DNA of 64,000 bases from Phlegmacium glaucopus (Eukaryota; Basidiomycota; Agaricomycetes; Agaricales; Cortinariaceae), in contig MU130299.1 in assembly GCA_015039465.1 (NCBI GenBank), positions 835,733-899,732 of the forward strand, in the 5' to 3' direction. How positions within the stretch are numbered: the first letter of the stretch is position 1; each line of letters starts with the position of its first letter. The notes below the pieces were generated by a model. The model did no database searches. It saw nothing but the letters and a program-made list of their open reading frames with translations, and was not told the origin of the DNA. Both the position numbers and the translations under genes were made by a program. Of this stretch, positions 39,401-50,888 are shown piece after piece.

Positions 39401-42029
39401 CTTTCAACTTGTATGAAGCCAGCTTTCTCAAATGTGATATCGCAGTCTTGTGGAGGAGCTGTAGATGAGGGTGACCGGTAGAAACTGGCTTGGTCCCATC
39501 GATCTTGCGGAATTGGAGTCATAATGTCTCTTTTGTCTACTAGTGCTTGCCAAAACGACTCTGGAGTGTTGATATCGCCAGGAAGACGAAGTGCTTGACC
39601 AACAATAACGACTTCTTCATGTGATTGAACAGTTGGCGGATTTGTCGTACTTACTTCGATAGTGACCTTCTCGTTCATACCCAACTCAGTCAAAACAGCT
39701 CCAGAAAGGCTGACAAGATCAAGGTAGGTGTGACAAGTATTCAAGGGAAGTTGGAGCTTGAAAAGGTGGTTGAGCTCGTTGACGATCCTAACAGCCATGT
39801 TTGAGTCCATTCCAAACTTGAGAAATAATCAATATGCACGATCTACAGGGTACTTGGAAATGATAAAATTCTCACCTCTATAAATGAGGAATCTGAATGC
39901 ATGCTGAGGACAGCTATTGATATCTGAAGTGCACCAGCGACTGTTTTCAGGACCATATCCGTCACATCTACCTTTGTCCACTTCGAGCTCGCAGTGCCTT
40001 CCTGGTGGTAATCCGAAACCTTCGCCAACTTCTCCTGGTTATCTTGAACATCACCATTCTCAAGTAAACCCGCCACTTGCCCTCCAAACATGCCCTCCAA
40101 TTTCTTCCTAAAAATCGTTCCTTTCCTCGTATACGGCACTTCTTGGCCTTCATCCAAAATTAACACCCTCGACCAAGCAATACGTAGAGGCGGAGGCAGC
40201 GTCCGATTAACAGATGCCACAGCTCTAGTTATCTCCGATGTTATAATCGCATTTGAAGGAGTCTTTTGGATCGCTTTGTTGTTCGCAGGTTTAATCAATA
40301 CACAAATAAACCCTGCTGCCCTGCCTAGAAAGTGATTACCGATCACGCAGCTATGTGAAATGGCTGAGGATGTATTCAACGCTCTCTCGATGGGTCGTGG
40401 ATCGAGGGTTTCTCCAGAAACCATCTAGAAAAGAGAAAAAAGATTCATATGGGGTTTGAAGAGTCTGAGGAGCGAGCTTTGAAAATTGGCTCACTTGGAT
40501 ATAATCCTCTTTCCGTCCTATCCACATTAAGTGATCGTCAGCCGTCATTGTATATACATCTCCCGTCCGGAAGGTAGTTCTACCATCAGGGGCTTTGGTA
40601 AAGGCCAAATTGTCGAATTTCAAATAGCCTTGACTAATCGCTCCGCTTGTGATAACGAGTTCGCCTTCTGCAAGGGAGTGAGGACAAGTAGATGACTATA
40701 TGTGGAAAGAGAATACCTTCAAGATCATCATCATCATCGCAATTTTCGTTGACAAGTCTGAGTTCTGCGTCTGGAATGAGACAATCCTTCATCGACCAAC
40801 CAAGAAGATCAAAGTCATCAGCCTTCGAATAGAAGAGCGGACCTATTATCAATGTGTACATATCAGCAAAAAGGGGGTTTCCTGAGAACGAAAGCGCACC
40901 ACTCACGACCCAACTCTGTCATGCCAATATCTACAGTTACGGGAATGTTCATATCCTTCGCCCATAAAACGATCTCTTTACTCAATGCAGCGCCGCCGCA
41001 CCCAAACACCTTCATTTTCTCTAACACGTCCTGCATGACCCTTTTCTTGTCTGCGACCGTTTCTCGTGACCATTTATCCCTGAAACCCTCCAAAACCCAA
41101 GGGACGGCCGAAAACACATCAGGTCTTAAACGTATCACAGCATTAAGGAGTCGAGACACGATATCAAATTCCCCTTCGTATTCGTCAGTAAGCTCTTGCT
41201 GTGAAGTGTAACTGGAAGGAATAAGGCCAAAGAGATAACAGCCTGCAGTTGCGAAGGTCGCTCCGCCAATGTCATGGGATATACCCAGGATATGAGACCA
41301 GGGAGACCATCCTAAAACGCGAAGGTTCATGAAGTTTTTATCAGGCCAAGTCTTTTGCCACCATGTCAGACGGCTTTTACATCCTGAGAAAACGGATCCA
41401 TGAGCTAAAGGCACGCATTTCAAGTTGGAAATAGAAGATGCGGATGAGGTGTGTAGAAAGAAAGCGATGTCAGAGGGGGAAGGCAAGGGAAATGCCTCTA
41501 CGGAAAGGTCCGGTGACTGGTTAAGGAAGCGTTGAGTTAATGAGGTCATTGATGTGGTTCGAACATCAAATATCATAAAATGGACATTCATGCCTGAGAA
41601 CACGCGATGAGATCTCTTGTTTAATCATTGAAGAAAATAGGACATACCCTGGAGCAATTGCTTGATTGGTTCATCACTTGATGGGACGACTACGAAAGTA
41701 GGTGCAATGTTGATAATCATATGTTGAACCAACTCGTGTGGGGTATGATGATCTAAAGGAGCACATATCCCACCGAGTTTCCAAGTCGCGAGCATAACAG
41801 CTAAGATGTACGGATGGTTCTCGCTAAAAGTTGCTACTGTAGGTTTCATGCCGTAGGTTTCCTTTATCTCAATGGCCAGCCCGGTAGATATAACATCGAG
41901 GTCACCGTAGCTCCATTTCTCGTAGCCGCATTCAACAACATCGTTTTCGACAGTTTCAACGTTTCGAGCAGCATACAAAAAAGAATCCAGCAACGTCTGC
42001 GGTGATGGAGGTGATATGGAGCAAAACAT
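33418..42029 (-). CDS. Megasynthase 2: adenylation-ACP-KS-AT-DH-KR-ACP polyketide synthase
   Basis: Paralog of the 11268-19722 gene with the same strand, order and about the same length; ATG 42029, stop TAG 33420-33418. Adenylation domain: LHTSSASSISNLKCVP, VDIGMTELG, FRTGDVY, GRKEDYIQ and PYTRKGTIFRKKLE. ACP1: FGMDSNMAV (Ser codon 39804-39802). Ketosynthase: DTACSSG (Cys codon 38981-38979), EAHGTGTS, KSCIGHTE. Acyltransferase: FPGQGSHYQAMA, GHSLGE (Ser codon 37220-37218). Dehydratase: HRIEGHRVAPG (His codon 36128-36126). Ketoreductase: VVGLGSIGHALA, GQIAYVAGN (Tyr codon 34072-34070). ACP2: CGIDSISF (Ser codon 33548-33546). All key residues are present, so it looks active. Sequence drift from synthase 1 is large enough for a different starter or chain length. 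A TTATAA box lies about 45 bp upstream of the start. No release domain seen. Confidence 0.93.
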
Positions 42030-43355
42030 GCTTGTATATAGCCGCTGGTAGGAGTCAAAACGTGGGGGAGGTTATAAGCTGGCGTGGAAGCATAATTTTG
42101 AATAGGATCTATATCATGCCTGGAACATACGTTCATTTCGGCCTGGGGTGAATTTTTATTTTCGGCCAATCCATGTGGCACAGCAGACAGCGGCCAAAAT
42201 TTGGTCTAAAACGCAAGGGCACAATGCCCGTTGGAGGATCCCGGATCAGCGAAAAGGCGGGATATGCACAGGATCACAGGCCCTTGTGACGCAGGACTGG
42301 AGTAATGGCACAGTAGTCCTATGGAGATAGACATCTGTTCGGAAGGAACGTGATAAGCAAGGGACCAGTGCAGCTGCTATGTATATAGAGCACTGCGCAA
42401 TTTAAGATGCATAATGACCCGCAGCACCCATGGCAGTGTGGAATCAATGACCAAAGTTAGTTGGCACAATAATGTCCTGGTAAAATTAGTCACGACTGCA
42501 GCCACTACTAGTACTATATACGGCGGGGGGTCTGGATGAATATCCTTGATGGTTGTGGGCTATTTTGTAATTAATTTCCTGTGTGCGCTCACGATTTTCA
42601 CTCGCATTCATCTCTTTCTTCTGACCATTACCATAAGTCGCTCGGAACATTCATTATAGTATCCTCGCTCTTTTCTCTCCTTTATTCCTACCCTCCACAA
42701 TCAAAGCTCTTGCAGTTTCTCATCATTATTCTTACACTTGGGACATCCTTTATAGTGAAAAATAGTAATTATAATAATAAACATGAATTGTCTACGAGCC
42801 AATTGTCGAGTAAAGACTCCCATTTGGAAATGTGTACTTAAGGTTAGGGTTAGCGCCTTGAAAAGTCAAAAAGAAAGGAGCCTGCCCAGCCAGAGTGACC
42901 GGAACAGGACAGGAAAATATTGAGACGATGCATGAGCCTAAGCCCATACAAGCCGCAGAGACCCTCTGAGGACAAGGTCGCCGTGCTATGGAGCATTTCC
43001 ACGGCCCATAAACCCAGGTAGTTGAAGGGGCCTATGCCATCAAGGTAAGTATGAAGTGTTTGATTGAGAAACCATGCCTTTTATACGGTCGTCGTTCCTC
43101 GCACGGACCATTTAATTGTCACGTGTTTTAAGGTCATCCAAACGTTCAAGGTTCAATAAGATCACGGGCTGAATTTCATCAAAGTGAAGAGAGTTTGCAT
43201 TTATAATTATTTCTCTGTATTCTAATAGTGTTTGCTCACTGGTTCAGTGTCTATGTCGTGTTAGGTCGATCTCTGAGGTTGGCGAAGTCGAGTGTAGCGC
43301 ACAAGAGGGTGACGACGTGACATCGCGACTTGTCACTGTCTTCGTCTCAACTGCA
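42030..43355. promoter_or_regulatory. Divergent promoter region between synthase 2 and NUP84
   Basis: About 1.3 kb separates the two divergent start codons. On the minus strand a TTATAA box lies near 42072-42077, suited to synthase 2. No domain-bearing ORF was found. Confidence 0.4.
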
Positions 43356-46300
43356 ATGTCAGATGCGCTCTACGTTTCCTGTGCTCAAGTACTTTCCGTA
43401 TGTCAAGGGAAAAAAAATGACCTCGCAGCTCTGCTTGACCCGGAGACGGGATTCGCACCTTGCATGCGTCAAGTTTGTCATGACCAGTTAGCATTCAAAA
43501 TTTTCATTTGCAGAGATATTGAGCACCTGATTGATGGTTAGGATTGTTGAATTGGAGGATGGTCCAGATAGCAGAGGCCTCAGACAAGAAATAGAAGTTT
43601 TACGCTTGGAACAAAATACTTGGGGCCTCTTGCAAGCAATCATGCCGTTCGTATACATCTCACTCCGAAGTATTAACAACTTTACTTATTCTTCTAGGAA
43701 ATAGCGCCCGACAAACTGATCCTCCAGATTTCCCCGGTGCAAAAGATCTCCTACTAGAAAACCCATATACCCCGACATCAACACTAGCTCAAGCAATCAT
43801 ACAAGCCTCTCCTTTCCTTTCCGAGCTTATTGTTGTCCGAGAATGGCTACAAGAAACGGCACCGACGCCTTCACCTCCAGAAGCGAATACAGGTTACTGG
43901 AAGTTCACAAAACACACCATCATGCAATCACTGCGTACTGGGAATCCACAACGAGATGGTCTGGTGACGGGGATGGACCCGGACGTGGTGAATAGAGGAG
44001 ACGGAGCCACGCTAGCTGCCGATGATGCCGTCAGTTGATTCAATTTGACCTGTAATTTAAGCTGACGTTTCTCTCTACAGAGCTATGAAAAAAACCTGCT
44101 ACATGCACTCTATGGCTACGTTCGTGCCGGGAGATTAGATGATGCCGTAGAAGTGTGTCGGAGGGCCCATCAACCTTGGCGTGCAGCCAGCATACGTGGT
44201 TCGCTGCTTTTCCAATGGAAAGCATTATGTAGGTGCTGTTTTCTCCAAGCTTCAACTCCTGTTGATGGTAAATTTGAAGCTACAGAAGCAGAAGAACAAG
44301 ATCTAAGCGATGATGAAGATATCGAATCCGAATTCTGGACAGGGAATCCCAATCGCAAACTTTGGAAAGCCAGTTGTATTCGAGCAGCGCTAAGTGTAAG
44401 TTTCCCAGAGGAAATGTTTCTCCGGCAGTTGATAACCCGTTCTTAGCCTAGCCTTTCGGACCAAGAACGTCTGTTATACGCTGCTCTTGCACCTTCACCT
44501 CAAACAGCCGGTCCGCTTAAATCTGCATGCCGAACATGGGAAGATCATCTTTGGGCAGAGATCAGCATACTTTGTGAGGAAAAGGCAAGCCAGGAACTTG
44601 CGAATCTCGGAGGAAGCTTTTGGGAGGGTGGTGTCCAGGCGGTAGAGAACGGTGTTCAAGATACCCCGCTTGAGCAAGATGAAGTGGACGAAGAGAACTG
44701 GGAGACTGAGGTCTTTGCAACGTTGGAGAGTTTAAAAGGTGTTGCTGTTCTTGAGGGGTATGTCCCGAATGGTTTTCTTCTCTTTCTTATGCTGACCGCT
44801 GTGACATGATAAGCCCTCGTGCAGATCACCCCTTCCACGTTTCACAACTTTTCATCATCCTTAACCGCACAGAAACACTACTCGAAATGTTTGCAACAGG
44901 ACTCGAGGATGGAACATATCCTCGGTCCTCTGTTGAGTTTGTCTTATCTCCCTTTTCCCTGAAACAAAGTAACAATTGTGTTCAACCAGCTACGCTTTCA
45001 TGTGCCGATTCTTTGCCCACTTTTGTTTTTTTCTCCAAATGATTGACATACCAGTTCCACCATTGTCTACTAAAATTATAATCGAATCATACCTCGAAGT
45101 TCTGGAGGTTTGTAATGGCTCTGCTTTCTCCACTTTTTTGCAACGCTCACTTTATTTTATATAGGAAGCAGGTCAACGAGAACTCATCGCAATGTATGCT
45201 GGTGCTTTGGGTCAAGATGCCGTGGAACGATATGCTATGTTCCTAGTGTCCCTGGCACTCTCCGCGGACATCAATGAACGCCGACTTGCTCTCACTCGGG
45301 CCAGAGAACACGGGCTCGACTTGGAACGAGTAGCGATTGTTACTGCCGAACGAACAATTGATAATGCTTTCCGTGTAAGCCTTGTCGAAAGCACTTGTAG
45401 TAACTATACTGAAGGAAAAAACACATAGGTTTTACCAGCGTTGAGAGGTCCTCTACCTTCAATTATCGCTCGACAGGCACCCCCTACTGAAGCGGAACTT
45501 ATCTTATTGCGGTCAATTGAATGGACGACCTTCTCAGAGGAAACATTTGCTACCGCACTAGAGCAAGCTAATGTCATCCTCCGGTACTTCCTTGGTATGT
45601 TTCTTTGTTGAACCCATTGATGATTTTGTCTTTTTTGACTCGAACCCGCCATTCTAGCGGCTGGTCGTATTCAATTGGCTCAGAGCTTGCTCGAGCTCCT
45701 TCCCATCGAACTTGCCTCAATCCCAGAACCAGAGGAAAAAGCTACTGAATATCTACATTATCGACAATTCTTTATCATATGGGACACTTTGGCGAGTGTG
45801 GTGGAATGTCAATCTCAAAATGTCCCTGGTTTGGACAGGGAGAGGAAAGCAGCTTGGTTGACTAGGTATCGGGTACGTTGAGCGAGACAATCAGATTTTT
45901 TCAACAATTTTTTTGATTTTCGTGTGCTAGGGGTTGATTGACCAGGCGTATAATCAGGTCGTGAAGCTACTCACCACAGAGTGGTTAATTTCGGATGTTG
46001 ATGTGGCTATTGGAGGTACATTCTTTTTTGGTTACTCTTATGGATATATCTTGAAGCTGATTGGGGGTTTTCCTTGCACATAGAAAATCGAAGGCAACTT
46101 GAACTCATAAGAATTCGACAAATATACGTCCCAGAGCTCATTCTACGTCTTCATAATATGCTATTCACTTCTAGGCAGATCATAGCAGAGTACGTCGACA
46201 CAACTTTGTTCATTGTGCCTCAAATTTCTAATATTTCTTTTCTCTTTCCAGAAATTTGAAACGGGCATTGCAACTTGTTAATATTGTAGCAGACTCGCGA

Positions 46301-46435
46301 TACAAGCTTTATGATGATTTCAAAGGTGTTGGAGGGAGGAGTTTATCGGACTATTTAGGTGCTGTACGACAAGCGATTCTGGGTGGATTGGAGAATGGAG
46401 GATCGGACCCATTTAGAGTTGTTACTGCCCATTGA
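43356..46435 (+). CDS. NUP84: Nuclear pore complex protein Nup84/Nup107
   Basis: Starts ATG 43356 (MSDALYVSCAQVLSVCQG) and ends TGA 46433-46435, with about a dozen short introns; first exons 43356-43486, 43542-43646 and 43705 onward. Nup84/Nup107 is a helical scaffold subunit of the Y complex that builds the nuclear pore coat. Recognisable blocks are LRLEQNTWGLLQAIM, NLLHALYGYVRAGRLDDAVE, CRRAHQPWRAASIRG, FFAHFCFFLQMIDIPVPPLS, LIAMYAGALGQDAVERYAMF and LRYFLAAGRIQLAQSLLELL. The length (about 780 residues) and helical character suit the family. No membrane segments. The second splice uses the AATAG acceptor ending at 43704; the earlier TCTAG acceptor would bring in a stop. Confidence 0.88.
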
Positions 46436-46640
46436 TTTATCACTTCCTGCCTGTGTTATTATCTACCTTATCGTGTATTCTCTGTATTTGTACAGCTTTA
46501 AAAACTTCAAGCAGGGTATGGGGGGCTGAAGAGCGAGATGGGGGAAAATGAAAGAGGTGATTGCCATGTACAGCGTGGCAAAAGTTGAGTGCCATTGACG
46601 ATTATGGGAGCATAAGTCGTTCCAGTAATGCAGGGCCCAG

Positions 46641-47731
46641 TTAATCCTCCTGGACTATTACCATAGCCGAGGGCGGTCCGTCCAATCCTTGATGGTCCTT
46701 CTGCAGCTCTTCCTCCTCTAATGCCACTTTATCTTCCAATTCATCGGATTCAGCAGCATCACTGTCGAAAGGTTCTTCCACCTCTTCCTCCTCATCCTCA
46801 ACGCCCACTTCTTCGTCTTCCCGTACCTCCGGGTCCTCTACATGTTTACTACCCTGTTGTTCATCCATTGCTGTATCGTCAACATCCATCGGGACGTCGT
46901 ATATGACGGGTACATGATCAGCTTGTTGCGGTGGTGGCGGTGGCGCACTCTCTTGCAATATTGGACGAGGAGGTGAGGGTGGGATTGTTTTACGACTAGA
47001 TGACGCTGCCCCAGTTGTTGTCGTTGTCGTTGTCGTTGTCGCTGTTGTTAGATGAGAAGACTTTTTCTTCTCCACTTTCTTATCGCCCGGTTTGGCTAAT
47101 TGGCGGTACACTATATGATGTGCAAGAAAAAAAAAGGATTTTTGGTGGTGAGATAAGAATCGAAGGAAATTCAAATGTAACCGAACCTTGGAGTTCTCCT
47201 TGCAGTTGTTCCACCATATCGGTAAACTCCAACATCTCCAGCGCTTTCAATACATCGGATGCTGATATACTCTTATGTTGCTTTGACAAGGCAACATCAT
47301 GAGCACTAAACGCAAAAAGAAACATGTCAAAAACGCGAATATTATCCCGTTTTACTGATAGATAAAAAAACCGTACGTAGCAGCTTGACAAAAAAAGGAG
47401 ACACACCACTACTATTAGCACAGAACCCATAGATATAAAGATATGGAACTCACCCAAGTAGTTGATGAAAACCGTAGACCCTTTTACAAGCGATAATACA
47501 GTCTCTTTTTGCAATTTGACGTTATCAGGTATCTGTTTTTTTTGTTAAAGCAAAAAAAACGAAAAAGTCATTTCAAGAAATCTGTTTTGAATTTGGCCCA
47601 TTTCATACCGACGATTTTGCGATCTTCATCACGACGCTTTTTGGTAATTCATAGTTTTCAATTCCTTCGGAAACAAGGTCTTGTTGAGCTTGAGCTGAGA
47701 TTGGGCCAGTGTATGCATCTTTTCTAGGCAT
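46641..47731 (-). CDS. DPB4: DNA polymerase epsilon histone-fold subunit Dpb4 (POLE3-like)
   Basis: Five exons: 47731-47609, 47532-47454, 47383-47377 (only 7 nt), 47305-47187 and 47110-46641, for 265 residues. The histone fold spans about residues 27-110: LPKSVVMKIAKSSIPDNVKL, then VFINYLAATAHDVAL and SISASDVLKALEMLEF. Dpb4/POLE3 pairs with Dpb3/POLE4 in Pol epsilon and can also join ISWI-type remodelers. The C-terminal half is low complexity: a threonine run (near 47011-47045), proline-rich segments and a long acidic tail, as seen in POLE3 proteins. The start at MPRKDAYTG was chosen over an upstream in-frame ATG because it sits directly before the fold. CBF-D/NF-YB paralogs are the main alternative. 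Confidence 0.88.
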
Positions 47732-48796
47732 TTTCTTATATATATACCTATCGGTGGCTCGGGATTCGGCGTTTTCTATGACAATTGGGTATTTGAGTGA
47801 ATTGGACAAGAATTGGAATTTGGCTATATGGCGATCACGTGACTTGAAAGTCGCGTCCATGATGGCATCAGTCTTACCTGCGCAACATCTGGGCCTTTCT
47901 CGAGTTGGGATGGGTAGGAAGGTGAGTTCATTCCCCAGTGAAAGTGACCTTTTCCCCCCTGTTTCTTACCCTCGAGAACCCAATCCTCGTCATCGATACC
48001 GGTTATCCCGTTATCAATGGCAAGACTCATTAACTTAATTAAATGTAAAGGGCATCTCAGACCCAAATTGTCAAGTGCTGTCCTCGAGATCAGGGCTGAT
48101 GTTTGCAAAGTTTTGTTGCTTCGTATGGGCAATTTTGTTTGTAGGTGCTGCTGTTATTTTCCAGACGAACTACTCGTTTATGAAATGGTCCTTCCAGAAT
48201 CAGACTTGGCTTGAAAATCGTTATCGATTGCGCTATTTTTCATATTCATGATCGCCTTTGTCGCATGACTTGCATCTCTGTTATCTTCCGCAGCAATCGT
48301 TGTAACAATGTTCTCATTATACCGGTTAGACGGTCGACTTCTTCAACCAAGCTGGTTGTGTATTGGTGCCTAAGTCTCTGTGGGCTCTAGCACTCCCTCC
48401 GGTTCCTGTTGATGTGTGAGGATCGTGCTAATATAAAATGGCTTATGTGGAGTCTGAGAGTTGCGTATACATATCGGCGTCTTATTAACGAGGCTTGAAA
48501 ATAATAAATGATGAATAGAAAGACAGAGATGTAGCGGCGCAATCGGAGGACGTCGTCTACGTACATGTATATTATTTGATCCCCTAAACTTGAGTGCACA
48601 TAATTCATGATTTGAGGATAAAGTCAATACTCAATATACCACCGAGCTTCTCGTGCGCTGATATTCAGGGTTCCCCGACTAAGTCATGAGCCAGAAGAAA
48701 TTTGCGCCTTACAGCGACCAGATAAATGGATTGAGTGAAACCTTGTATTCACCATCACCATATTTAGTCCCGATTCATTCCACTACAACAAAAAAA
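47732..48796. other. Intergenic, no supported gene
   Basis: About 1.06 kb between the DPB4 start and the 3' end of the next minus-strand gene. Short ORFs on both strands (for example 47862-48038 plus) carry no recognised domain and no convincing splice chain. Confidence 0.45.
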
Positions 48797-50866
48797 CTAA
48801 GGATGTCTACCAAATCCAGTCGGACTCAAGCTCCTCATACCCCCCTGCCCTAGATCCCTCGCACTCCAACTACTGGCCATGATCTGCTCAACTTTCTTTA
48901 TCGGGTCTTCTAACAAATCTGGCCGAGTCTCAACAGCAATGGCGTCGCCTGATTCCTTCGAATGACTAGGTGCCTGCTTCATATCATTCGTTGCAGCCGT
49001 GTCACGCACTCGTCCCCGTGAAACCGCATGCTGGGATAACCGAACATCCGGAACTACCGACTTCGCGGACGAAGGGGGCTTCGGAAGACGATGCGGATTG
49101 TAAGGAGACTGGATTTTCCTCTTACCCTTTGAAGCACTTGAAACCATCAAGGGTCTAGTCGGGCTCAGAGATACCGGAACACGCGATTTGGAATGATGAG
49201 GATGCACTCCCGCTGGCGAAGCAGGAATAGGCGTAAAGCAGATCTGGCTATGCAGTGGTGGACTCATGATCTGTGCGGGGCTTCGAGGCAGGATATCTCT
49301 TCGTGGTACTTGAGATATAGGAAGGTCACTGTTCGACGTTCGTTTTACTGGACTAGTGATTCGGCTACTCTGACTTCGACTTTGGCGACCTTCAGGGATC
49401 GGGGTGGGTAGACGGGTGAGCCTTTTGTTTGCGTCATCCTGTTTAAGCCAAGTAAAACTGCGACGTGGACTGTGATTTGGCGTTGTAGCCGCCGAGTCAG
49501 GGATTATTTGAAATCCAACGCCGTGAGGCTCCATGGAGGCAGGAAACGTCGTGGTACTATCTGTGCGCCGAGAATTGCCAACGGGACGTTTTTTCGGCGA
49601 AATGCTATGTGTTCTGGTTGGAGAATCGGCAAAGGGGTCTGAATCCGGTATTGGATATCTTCGTCGTCTTCCGACGTAGCTGTCTACCTCCATGCTCTCA
49701 TCCGCATCTGGACCACCCAACAACACGCTGCCTTCCTCAATAATTGCCTCAGGACGGGAAGCAAGCAAAGTAGAGCCAGCAAGGCCGCGGACGGAATCCA
49801 TCCACTTGTTCTCTTTCTTGACTTGTTCTATTATACCTCGCTTGATGCTTTTGTGTCGTAAACTCTCCCAAGGTACTTCATGCACCTTTCGCCGCATTTC
49901 CTGTTCCTCATCACTTTCGTAAAGCTCAAGTAAAGCCAATGATGTGGTATCAGATGTAGGCGAGGGCAAGACATTACGTGAAGGTCCAGCGGCAGTAGAT
50001 CGTGTAGATTTGAAGGTGCGTGTAGATTTTGAAGTACGAATTGACCGTGTTGATTTCACCCTTGCATTTAAATTTGTATTAGGACGAGTAACTATAGTAG
50101 GAGCCAGGAAAGGATCATCGCCATTCGGGTATTCATCAGGGACATGGAATCCCCGGACCGGATCGAAAGCCGGTTTTTCATTGAATGAAGGCCAGCGGAA
50201 ATGAGGGCTAGCACGAGTTGCCCCTGGAAGATTTTTCATCTGCGTAGGTGCTCCTCTTCGTTCAGTGTCGTGATCCTGTATATGATGATGCTCTGGTTCG
50301 TCGATCCCAATATAACGGGGACCAATAAGAAGAGCTCCGTCATCCCTACGCACACGATGTTTACGTGTGATGCATCTATATAAGAGCCATCCTATTAAAC
50401 CACCCAGGAGAATACCCGTTAAGGCAAAAGCAGGGATTAGGTAGATGAAATTGAAAGGTGATCGGGCTGTGGTAAGGATTGGCGATGCAGTAGAAGATGG
50501 TGAATAAGTTGGGGTGCTAGTGGTAGTATTTTGTGACGATGATAGAAAGGAGAGAGCGGACGTAGAAAAGAAAGTGGAAGTAGGAGACGTTGTAGTTGTC
50601 GAAGGTGACAGAAATGAAATCACGATAGCGGGGTTTGAGGCACTAGAAGGCCTTGATGCGGGTGTGGGTGCAGCGACCGAAGAATAGTCGATTGTGGTTG
50701 TGATTGTGATCACTGCTGGAGCGGAAGGTGGCGCTTGACGGGGTGCATGTCTATCGCCATAACCAAGATAAGAGGACCTCACGGATACGATGTCCCTCTC
50801 TAAAGCTAATGCAATCATAACCCGCATGGCTAATAAGAGCATGGGCCGAAGATGGAAATGCCACAT
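48797..50866 (-). CDS. Single-pass membrane protein with Ser/Thr-rich ectodomain
   Basis: Intronless ORF of 689 residues starting at MWHFHLRPMLLLAMRVMIAL. The first 25 residues look like a signal peptide or anchor. Residues about 50-135 are very rich in Ser, Thr and Pro, likely O-glycosylated. One strong membrane helix lies at about 139-163 (IYLIPAFALTGILLGGLIGW), followed by a basic RKHRVRR stop-transfer segment. The remaining roughly 520 residues are polar, Ser/Pro/Arg-rich and look cytosolic and disordered. The layout recalls fungal cell-wall sensor or anchor proteins, but no named domain was recognised. The ORF extends 29 codons further upstream, into the gene before it; the start at 50866 was chosen for its signal-like N terminus. 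Confidence 0.7.
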   Translation of the reverse strand: MWHFHLRPMLLLAMRVMIALALERDIVSVRSSYLGYGDRHAPRQAPPSAPAVITITTTIDYSSVAAPTPASRPSSASNPAIVISFLSPSTTTTSPTSTFFSTSALSFLSSSQNTTTSTPTYSPSSTASPILTTARSPFNFIYLIPAFALTGILLGGLIGWLLYRCITRKHRVRRDDGALLIGPRYIGIDEPEHHHIQDHDTERRGAPTQMKNLPGATRASPHFRWPSFNEKPAFDPVRGFHVPDEYPNGDDPFLAPTIVTRPNTNLNARVKSTRSIRTSKSTRTFKSTRSTAAGPSRNVLPSPTSDTTSLALLELYESDEEQEMRRKVHEVPWESLRHKSIKRGIIEQVKKENKWMDSVRGLAGSTLLASRPEAIIEEGSVLLGGPDADESMEVDSYVGRRRRYPIPDSDPFADSPTRTHSISPKKRPVGNSRRTDSTTTFPASMEPHGVGFQIIPDSAATTPNHSPRRSFTWLKQDDANKRLTRLPTPIPEGRQSRSQSSRITSPVKRTSNSDLPISQVPRRDILPRSPAQIMSPPLHSQICFTPIPASPAGVHPHHSKSRVPVSLSPTRPLMVSSASKGKRKIQSPYNPHRLPKPPSSAKSVVPDVRLSQHAVSRGRVRDTAATNDMKQAPSHSKESGDAIAVETRPDLLEDPIKKVEQIMASSWSARDLGQGGMRSLSPTGFGRHP

Positions 50867-50888
50867 GAGATGGTACCACGGTAGTGAA

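Noticed and set aside
47862..48214. Possible small plus-strand gene opposite the DPB4 promoter
   Set aside because: Both strands are partly open, and no domain or consistent splice chain was found.
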